Source of the DNA: Billgrantia aerodenitrificans
Lineage (GTDB): Bacteria; Pseudomonadota; Gammaproteobacteria; Pseudomonadales; Halomonadaceae
Assembly (NCBI RefSeq): GCF_021404405.1
Contig: NZ_JABFTV010000004.1
Span: 402,499-466,498 of the forward strand
Reading direction: 5' to 3'
Length of the DNA stretch: 64,000 nt
Of this stretch, positions 57,941 through 64,000 are shown piece by piece. The position numbers were made by a program, and so were the translations under genes. The notes beneath the pieces are model-generated. The model did no database searches. It had not been told where the DNA came from and saw nothing but the letters and a program-made list of their open reading frames with translations. Numbering within the stretch: the first letter of the stretch is position 1; every line of letters begins with the position of its first letter.

Positions 57941-60550
57941 ATGAATACTCAATACCGCAAATCGCTTCCCGGCACCGAGCTGGACTACTTCGACGTGCGT
58001 GAGGCCGTCGAGGAGATCCAGCCCGGTGCCTACGACACCCTTCCTTATACCTCTCGCGTACTGGCCGAGCAGCTGGTGCGCCGCTGCGAGCCGGAGCTGC
58101 TCACTGACGCGCTCAAGCAGCTGATCGAACGCAAGCGCGACCTGGATTTCCCCTGGTATCCGGCGCGAGTGGTGTGCCATGACATCCTCGGCCAGACGGC
58201 GCTGGTCGATCTGGCCGGCCTGCGCGATGCCATCGCCGAGAAGGGCGGCGACCCGGCCAAGGTCAACCCGGTGGTGCCGACCCAACTGATCGTCGACCAC
58301 TCCCTGGCCGTGGAGTGCGGCGGCGACGACCCCGATGCCTTCGACAAGAACCGCGCCATCGAGGATCGCCGCAACGAGGACCGCTTCCACTTCATCGACT
58401 GGACCCGCACCGCGTTCAAGAACGTCGACGTGATCCCTGCCGGCAACGGCATCATGCACCAGATCAACCTGGAGAAGATGTCGCCGGTGATCCAGGCTCG
58501 CGATGGTGTCGCCTACCCCGACACCTGTGTGGGCACCGACAGCCATACTCCGCACATCGACTGCCTGGGGGTCATTGCCATCGGCGTGGGCGGTCTGGAG
58601 GCGGAAACCGTGATGCTCGGCCGCCCCTCGATGATGCGCCTGCCCGACATTATCGGCGTGGAGCTGACCGGCAAGCGCCAGCCCGGCATCACCGCCACCG
58701 ACATCGTGCTGGCGATCACCGAGTTTCTGCGCCAGGAGCGGGTAGTAGGCGCCTATCTGGAGTTCTTCGGTGAAGGTGCCGATAGCCTGACCATCGGCGA
58801 CCGCGCCACCATCTCCAACATGACGCCGGAGTATGGCGCCACCGCGGCGATGTTCTACATCGACCAGCAGACCCTCGACTACCTGACCATCACCGGCCGC
58901 GAGCCGGAGCAGGTGGCGCTGGTCGAGAACTACGCCAAGACCGTGGGGCTGTGGGGCGACAGCCTGAAGAACGCCGAGTACGAACGCGTGCTGACGTTCG
59001 ACCTCTCCACCGTCGAGCGCAACATGGCAGGCCCCTCCAACCCCCATCGTCGCCTGCCGACCTCGGCGCTGGCCGAGCGCGGCATCGCCGCCAACCTGGA
59101 GCTGGCGCTGGCGGAGGAAAAAGCCGGCAGGATGCCCGACGGCGCGGTGATTATCGCCGCCATCACCAGCTGCACCAACACCTCCAACCCGCGCAACGTG
59201 GTGGCGGCGGGGCTGGTGGCCAAGAAGGCCAACGAGCTGGGTCTCGTGCGCAAGCCGTGGGTGAAATCGTCTTTTGCCCCTGGCTCCAAGGTCGCCCGTC
59301 TCTATCTGGAGGAGGCTGGCCTGCTGCCGGAGCTCGAAAAGCTCGGCTTCGGCATCGTCGCCTACGCCTGCACCACCTGTAACGGCATGTCCGGCGCGCT
59401 GCGCCCGGAGATCCAGCAGGAGATCATCGACCGCGATCTGTATGCCACTGCGGTGCTGTCCGGCAACCGCAACTTCGACGGGCGCATCCACCCCTACGCC
59501 AAGCAAGCCTTCCTGGCCTCGCCGCCGCTGGTGGTGGCCTACGCCATCGCCGGTACCGTTCGCTTCGACATCGAGAAGGACGCGCTGGGCTATGACAAGG
59601 ACGGCAAGCCGGTCACGCTCAAGGAGCTGTGGCCCTCCGACGAGGAGATCGACGCCATCGTCGGTAAGCACGTCAAGCCCGAGCAGTTCAAGCAGGTCTA
59701 TATCCCGATGTTCAACCTCGACGAGGTGGAGCAGGCCAAGAGCCCGCTTTACGACTGGCGCCCGCAGAGCACCTACATTCGCCGGCCGCCCTATTGGGAA
59801 GGCAACATGGCGCGTGAGCGTGCGCTGAAGGGCATGCGCCCGCTGGCGATCCTGCCGGACAACATCACCACCGACCACCTGTCGCCCTCCAACGCCATCC
59901 TGTTGGACAGTGCGGCGGGCGAGTACCTGGCCAAGATGGGCCTGCCGGAGGAGGACTTCAACTCCTACGCCACCCACCGTGGCGACCATCTCACCGCCCA
60001 ACGGGCCACGCTGGCCAACCCCAAGCTGTTCAACGAGATGGTGCGGGACGACAAGGGCGAAGTGATCCAGGGCTCGCTGGCGCGCATCGAGCCGGAAGGC
60101 AAGGTGACGCGCATGTGGGAAGCCATCGAGACCTACATGGAGCGCGGCCAGCCGCTGATCGTCATTGCCGGAGCCGACTACGGCCAGGGCAGCTCCCGCG
60201 ACTGGGCGGCCAAGGGCGTGGCATTGGCCGGAGTGGAGGCGATCGTCGCCGAGGGCTTCGAGCGCATTCACCGCACCAACCTGGTAGGCATGGGTGTGAT
60301 GCCGCTGCAGTTCCAGGAGGGCACCACGCGGCATACGCTCAAGCTCGACGGCACCGAGACCTACGATGTGGAAGGCAAGCCGGCTCCCCGGGCAACGCTC
60401 GAGCTGGTCATTCACCGCAAGTCCGGTGAAGTCGAGCGGGTGCCGGTGATCTGCCGTCTGGATACCGCCGAGGAGGTCACGGTCTACTCCGCCGGTGGCG
60501 TGCTGCAGCGCTTCGCCCAGGACTTCCTCGAGTCCGAAGCGGTGGCCTGA
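57941..60550 (+). CDS. acnD: Fe-S-dependent 2-methylcitrate dehydratase AcnD
   Basis: Aconitase-family enzyme of 869 aa that dehydrates 2-methylcitrate to trans-2-methylaconitate, which PrpF then isomerises. 4Fe-4S ligand Cys residues are in ITSCTNTSNP and YACTTCNGMSG. Other aconitase motifs: VGTDSHTPHIDCLGVI and the swivel-domain GADYGQGSSRDWAAKG. The length and the acnD-prpF pair separate it from AcnA. Confidence 0.95.
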   Translation: MNTQYRKSLPGTELDYFDVREAVEEIQPGAYDTLPYTSRVLAEQLVRRCEPELLTDALKQLIERKRDLDFPWYPARVVCHDILGQTALVDLAGLRDAIAEKGGDPAKVNPVVPTQLIVDHSLAVECGGDDPDAFDKNRAIEDRRNEDRFHFIDWTRTAFKNVDVIPAGNGIMHQINLEKMSPVIQARDGVAYPDTCVGTDSHTPHIDCLGVIAIGVGGLEAETVMLGRPSMMRLPDIIGVELTGKRQPGITATDIVLAITEFLRQERVVGAYLEFFGEGADSLTIGDRATISNMTPEYGATAAMFYIDQQTLDYLTITGREPEQVALVENYAKTVGLWGDSLKNAEYERVLTFDLSTVERNMAGPSNPHRRLPTSALAERGIAANLELALAEEKAGRMPDGAVIIAAITSCTNTSNPRNVVAAGLVAKKANELGLVRKPWVKSSFAPGSKVARLYLEEAGLLPELEKLGFGIVAYACTTCNGMSGALRPEIQQEIIDRDLYATAVLSGNRNFDGRIHPYAKQAFLASPPLVVAYAIAGTVRFDIEKDALGYDKDGKPVTLKELWPSDEEIDAIVGKHVKPEQFKQVYIPMFNLDEVEQAKSPLYDWRPQSTYIRRPPYWEGNMARERALKGMRPLAILPDNITTDHLSPSNAILLDSAAGEYLAKMGLPEEDFNSYATHRGDHLTAQRATLANPKLFNEMVRDDKGEVIQGSLARIEPEGKVTRMWEAIETYMERGQPLIVIAGADYGQGSSRDWAAKGVALAGVEAIVAEGFERIHRTNLVGMGVMPLQFQEGTTRHTLKLDGTETYDVEGKPAPRATLELVIHRKSGEVERVPVICRLDTAEEVTVYSAGGVLQRFAQDFLESEAVA

Positions 60551-60618
60551 TCCACACATCGCGTGAACGCCCCGGCGGACATCGCCGGGGTTCTCCGTCA
60601 TTTCAGGAAGCGAGCGCC

Positions 60619-61797
60619 ATGGCCCACGTTCCTCAAATCAAGATTCCCGCCACCTACATGCGTGGCGGTACCAGCAAGGGCGTCTTCTTTCGTCTGGAGG
60701 ATTTGCCCGAGGCGGCACGCCGGCCCGGTCCGGCCCGTGATGCCTTGCTGCTACGCGTCATCGGCAGCCCCGACCCGTACCAGAAGCAGATCGACGGCAT
60801 GGGTGGGGCCACCTCCAGCACCAGCAAGACGGTGATCCTGTCGAAGAGCGAAAGCCCAGATCACGACGTCGACTACCTGTTCGGTCAGGTCTCCATCGAC
60901 AAGCCCTTCGTCGACTGGAGCGGCAACTGCGGCAACCTCTCCGCCGCCGTCGGCCCCTTCGCCATCAGCAACGGCCTGGTGGACCCCGAGCGAATTCCCG
61001 AGAACGGTATCGCCACGGTGCGGATCTGGCAGGCCAACATCGGCAAGACCATCGTCTCGCGTGTTCCGATCACCAACGGCGAGGTGCAGGAGACCGGCGA
61101 CTTCGAACTCGACGGCGTGACCTTCCCGGCCGCCGAGGTGGCGGTCGAGTTCATGGATCCGGCCGACGGCGAAGGTGCCATGTTCCCTACCGGTAACCTG
61201 GTCGACGAGCTGGAAGTGCCGGGAGTGGGCACTCTCGAAGCCACCATGATCAATGCCGGCATTCCGACGGTGTTCGTCAACGCCGGAGCGATCGGCTATA
61301 GCGGCACCGAGCTGCAGGAGGCGATCAACGGCGATACCCGGGCGCTGGCGATGTTCGAGTCGATTCGTGCCCACGCCGCCGTGCGCATGGGGCTGATCAA
61401 GGAGGTCAGCGAGGCGGCCGAACGGCAGCACACGCCCAAGGTCGCCTTCGTCGCGCCGCCGGCCGATTACGTCGCTTCCAGCGGCAAGGCGATCAAGGCA
61501 GGCGACATCGATCTCGTGGTGCGCGCGCTCTCCATGGGCAAGCTGCACCACGCCATGATGGGCACGGCGGCGGTGGCCATCGCCACGGCGGCGGCGGTGC
61601 CCGGCACCCTGGTCAACCTGGCGGCGGGCGGTGGCGAGCGCAACGCGGTGCACTTCGGGCATCCCTCCGGCACGCTGCGAGTCGGCGCACAGGCCTCGCA
61701 GGTTGCAGGACAGTGGACGGCGACCAAGGCGGTGATGAGCCGTAGCGCGCGGGTCCTGATGGAAGGGCAAGTTCGCATCCCTGGTGATGCCTTCTAG
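60619..61797 (+). CDS. prpF: 2-Methylaconitate cis-trans isomerase PrpF
   Basis: Converts trans- to cis-2-methylaconitate downstream of AcnD. 392 aa, diaminopimelate-epimerase-like fold, starting AHVPQIKIPATYMRGGTSKGVFF with the conserved GGTSKG; the second lobe has GGGERNAVHFGHPSG. GGAAG 9 nt before ATG 60619. A terminator-like hairpin separates it from prpD. Confidence 0.95.
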   Translation: MAHVPQIKIPATYMRGGTSKGVFFRLEDLPEAARRPGPARDALLLRVIGSPDPYQKQIDGMGGATSSTSKTVILSKSESPDHDVDYLFGQVSIDKPFVDWSGNCGNLSAAVGPFAISNGLVDPERIPENGIATVRIWQANIGKTIVSRVPITNGEVQETGDFELDGVTFPAAEVAVEFMDPADGEGAMFPTGNLVDELEVPGVGTLEATMINAGIPTVFVNAGAIGYSGTELQEAINGDTRALAMFESIRAHAAVRMGLIKEVSEAAERQHTPKVAFVAPPADYVASSGKAIKAGDIDLVVRALSMGKLHHAMMGTAAVAIATAAAVPGTLVNLAAGGGERNAVHFGHPSGTLRVGAQASQVAGQWTATKAVMSRSARVLMEGQVRIPGDAF

Positions 61798-61819
61798 CAG
61801 AGCGGCGGGATCGTCAACT

Positions 61820-61848
61820 CGCCCCGAGTCGCATGGCTCGGGGCGTTT
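61820..61848 (+). terminator. Terminator-like hairpin between prpF and prpD
   Basis: CGCCCCGAG (61820-61828) pairs with CTCGGGGCG (61837-61845), then TTT. It may partly end the gntR-prpF transcript, lowering prpD expression, or give prpD its own unit; no good promoter for prpD is visible behind it. Confidence 0.6.
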
Positions 61849-61905
61849 CATATAGCGTTTTCTATAGTAAGTGGAGACGACATCGAGCCTGCGACAGGAG
61901 GGAGC

Positions 61906-63390
61906 ATGAGCGCCACCGTCGAACGCAACGTCCGTCCCGATTACGAACCTGAACTGCAGATGATCGCCGACTACGTTCTCGACTATCGGGTCGAGAGCGA
62001 CGAGGCGCTGGATACCGCACGCAACTGTCTCATCGATACCCTGGGCTGTGGCCTGCTGGCGCTGCGCTTCCCGGAATGCACCAAGCACCTGGGGCCGCTG
62101 GTCGAAGGCACCGTCGTGCCCCATGGCGCCCGAGTGCCGGGCACCTCCTTCCGCCTGGATCCCGTCAAGGCCGCCTGGGACACCGGCTGCATCGTGCGCT
62201 GGCTCGACTACAACGACACCTGGCTTGCCGCCGAGTGGGGGCACCCCTCCGACAACCTGGGTGCCATTCTCGCCGTGGCGGATCACCTCTCGCAGAAGCG
62301 AGTTGCCCAGGGCGAGGCACCGCTGATCATGCGTGACGTGCTCGAGGCCATGATCAAGGCTCACGAGATCCAGGGCGTGCTGGCGCTCGAAAACTCCTTC
62401 AACCGAGTTGGCCTGGATCATGTGGTACTGGTCAAGGTGGCATCCACGGCAGTAGCCGCCTACCTGATGGGGGCGAATCGGGAGCAGCTGCTGTCGGCTC
62501 TATCGCACGCCTGGGCCGACGGTCAGAGTCTGCGTACCTACCGCCATGCGCCCAATGCCGGCTCGCGCAAGAGCTGGGCCGCGGGCGATGCTACTTCGCG
62601 TGGCGTGCGTCTGGCCGATATTGCCCTGCGTGGCGAGATGGGCATACCCGGGGTGCTCAGCGCACCCCAGTGGGGTTTCTATGACGTGCTCTTCTCGAAG
62701 ACCAACAAGGATCAGGCGATCAAACCGGAAGGGGAGAGGAAGTTTCGCTTCCAGCGCGAGTTCGGCACCTACGTGATGGAAAATATCCTGTTCAAGATCG
62801 CCTTCCCGGCAGAGTTCCATGCCCAGACGGCGTGTGAGGCTGCAGTGCGCTTACATCCCCAGGTCAAGGACCGCCTCGAGGAGATCGAGCGTATCGTCAT
62901 CACCACCCATGAATCGGCGATCCGCATCATCTCCAAGGAGGGCGAGCTAGCCAACCCGGCGGACCGTGACCACTGCTTGCAGTACATGGTAGCCGTGCCG
63001 TTGATCTTCGGCGATCTGACCGCCGAACACTACGAGGATGACTTTCATCGTCAGCACTCGCTGATCGATACGCTGCGGGGCAAGATGGAGGTCAGCGAGG
63101 AGCCTCGCTATACCCAGGACTATCTGGCTGCCGACAAACGCTCCATCGCCAATGCCATCCAGGTCTTCTTCAGCGATGGCACTGCCACGGAGTGCATCGA
63201 AGTCGAATACCCCATCGGCCATCGCCGCCGCCGGGCCGAGGGCATCCCCATCCTGGAAGAGAAGTTTCGCCGCAACTTGGCGACGCGTTTCCCGGCCGGC
63301 CGCTGCGAGCGAATCATTTCACTGTGCAAGGAGCAGGGGGCGCTGGAAGCCATGCCGGTGCATCGTTTCGTCGATCTGTTCGTCATCTGA
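61906..63390 (+). CDS. prpD: 2-Methylcitrate dehydratase PrpD
   Basis: Iron-sulfur-free dehydratase/hydratase of the MmgE/PrpD family, 494 aa, converting 2-methylcitrate to cis-2-methylaconitate. Family motifs: [60 protein letters not shown] and [18 protein letters not shown]. Its presence beside acnD-prpF gives two chemically different routes for the same dehydration. GGAGG 5 nt before ATG 61906. Confidence 0.96.
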   Translation: MSATVERNVRPDYEPELQMIADYVLDYRVESDEALDTARNCLIDTLGCGLLALRFPECTKHLGPLVEGTVVPHGARVPGTSFRLDPVKAAWDTGCIVRWLDYNDTWLAAEWGHPSDNLGAILAVADHLSQKRVAQGEAPLIMRDVLEAMIKAHEIQGVLALENSFNRVGLDHVVLVKVASTAVAAYLMGANREQLLSALSHAWADGQSLRTYRHAPNAGSRKSWAAGDATSRGVRLADIALRGEMGIPGVLSAPQWGFYDVLFSKTNKDQAIKPEGERKFRFQREFGTYVMENILFKIAFPAEFHAQTACEAAVRLHPQVKDRLEEIERIVITTHESAIRIISKEGELANPADRDHCLQYMVAVPLIFGDLTAEHYEDDFHRQHSLIDTLRGKMEVSEEPRYTQDYLAADKRSIANAIQVFFSDGTATECIEVEYPIGHRRRRAEGIPILEEKFRRNLATRFPAGRCERIISLCKEQGALEAMPVHRFVDLFVI

Positions 63391-63409
63391 GAGGCGCGAG
63401 CACGGGCGT

Positions 63410-63451
63410 AGCAGCCATGTCATGAGAAAATTGATCCCCGTCATGGCTGCT
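63410..63451. other. Inverted repeat downstream of prpD
   Basis: AGCAGCCATG (63410-63419) and CATGGCTGCT (63442-63451) are perfect complements 22 nt apart, 20 bp after the prpD stop. A run of seven T follows at 63471-63477, too far for a classical terminator. May help end the prp transcript before the rRNA promoters. Confidence 0.4.
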
Positions 63452-63618
63452 GCCAGAAACCTGAGCTATATTTTTTTGACGCGGAGGGTTGCGTCCTTGG
63501 TCTGCAGCCCTTAAAGTACGCATCCGCTGCCGGTGACGAGCAACGTTGCAGGCGGTGGGGAGAGTGGTAAGTGGTTGTCGTTGTTTGAGTTTTCCGATTC
63601 GCTTCGCAAAATTCGCAC

Positions 63619-63646
63619 TTGACGCCCGCGGCGGATTCAGTAGAAT
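63619..63646 (+). promoter_or_regulatory. rRNA operon promoter P1
   Basis: TTGACG (63619-63624), 16-nt spacer, TAGAAT (63641-63646), then a GC-rich discriminator (GCGCCCC), as expected for stringently controlled rRNA promoters. Confidence 0.85.
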
Positions 63647-63744
63647 GCGCCCCACTCGAAAGCAAGTCCGGAAGCGGGCTTGCGGTCGCCGGCTCCGGCC
63701 GGTCTTCGATGTCAGGGTCACCTCGGTGACGGCCTCGAAGAGAG

Positions 63745-63772
63745 TTGACAAACTCCGGCGCTTCAGTAGAAT
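63745..63772 (+). promoter_or_regulatory. rRNA operon promoter P2
   Basis: TTGACA (63745-63750), 16-nt spacer ending CTTCAG, TAGAAT (63767-63772). Same spacer length and -10 as P1, 126 bp downstream: tandem rRNA promoters. Confidence 0.87.
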
Positions 63773-64000
63773 ACGCCTTCCTCGCAGGGCGCTGGCGAGG
63801 CCCCTCGGTCATAGGATCGACGGCCCCGACAGCAAGCGAGACGCTCCGCTCTTCAGGCTGAGGCTTGAAGAGGAAAGGAGCCGCTCTTTAACAATCGATC
63901 AGGTAATTCATGTGGGCGCTTGTCGATGAGGTGGTGAGAAGTCACACCATTTCAAGGCAAGCGACTCGTCGAGACCTTCGGGTCTTTTGAGAAGCTTTGA
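63773..64000 (+). ncRNA. rRNA operon leader with boxB and boxA (16S gene lies beyond the window)
   Basis: A boxB-like hairpin, CTCTTCA (63849-63855) with TGAAGAG (63866-63872), precedes boxA GCTCTTTAACAA (63893-63904), essentially the E. coli rrn antitermination element. Downstream sequence to the end is 16S leader with processing-stem character. The mature 16S start (…GAGTTTGATC) is not reached. Strand and direction are set by boxA and the two promoters. Confidence 0.87.

Noticed and set aside
57392..60601. Minus-strand reading frame of 1069 codons opposite acnD
   Set aside because: Mirror frame of a GC-rich gene; repetitive His/Gly/Val/Leu composition, no domain, fully covered by the well-supported acnD.

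Overview
The window looks like a chromosomal segment of a GC-rich, moderately halophilic gammaproteobacterium of the Halomonas group (Halomonadaceae). This is inferred from gene families and order, not from a database search. The clues are a class I polyhydroxyalkanoate synthase with a Ser-X-Cys-X-Gly active-site box, gammaproteobacterial lnt-corC-ybeY-ybeZ-miaB and cysTWA blocks, a Pseudomonas-type 2-methylcitrate operon (gntR-prpBC-acnD-prpF-prpD), TAXI/TRAP transport, and a tryptophan pathway with trpE separate from trpGD. No tRNA gene, CRISPR array, transposase or prophage was seen. The right edge holds the tandem promoters and antitermination leader of a ribosomal RNA operon whose 16S gene lies beyond the window.

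Layout. 1-6.7 kb: 3' part of phaC, then a leftward housekeeping block lnt, corC, ybeY, ybeZ, miaB. 6.9-10.1 kb: DUF1820, an SH3/coiled-coil anchor protein, tpm, a YajG-like lipoprotein and a GNAT acetyltransferase. 10.1-13.9 kb: the sulfate ABC transporter sbp-cysT-cysW-cysA; its likely regulator cysB and its pathway partner cysH lie at 51.7-53.3 kb. 14.1-15.8 kb: rpe, a GIY-YIG protein, gph. 16-26.7 kb: trpE, an orphan metal-binding lipoprotein-like ABC substrate-binding protein, trpG, trpD, then a leftward iron module (PPTase, PfeRS-like two-component system, TonB receptor), then trpC. 26.8-30.2 kb: a tightly packed rightward run of accessory genes with locally much lower GC. 30.3-36.8 kb: a FIST-domain histidine kinase, small proteins, and the large FAD/Fe-S dehydrogenase YdiJ. 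36.9-43.8 kb: a TAXI-type TRAP transporter with its DctBD-like sigma-54 two-component system. 44-47.6 kb: serS, a SIMPL protein, an AI-2E family permease, trxA. 48-51.5 kb: a formate dehydrogenase catalytic subunit with its DUF1641 partner. 53.4-54.8 kb: pabB. 55-63.4 kb: the propionate (2-methylcitrate) operon. 63.6-64 kb: the rRNA promoters.

How the parts work together. Several control circuits can be read directly from the DNA. A Trp-codon leader followed by a textbook intrinsic terminator precedes trpG, and a weaker second candidate leader precedes trpE. A 21-bp Fur-box-like palindrome lies just upstream of the PfeRS-like regulator. A GG-N10-GC sigma-54 promoter with two upstream dyads, about three helical turns apart, precedes the TAXI transporter. 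Repeated TTGTC(N)ACAA sites surround the promoter of gntR-prp. The most novel-looking material is the low-GC accessory cluster at 26.8-30.2 kb (C39-like cysteine peptidase, two methyltransferases, a double SH3-like protein, a helix-hairpin-helix protein, a broken flavin-binding protein), the fused FIST sensor kinase beside it, and the separation of trpGD from trpC by a complete iron-response module.
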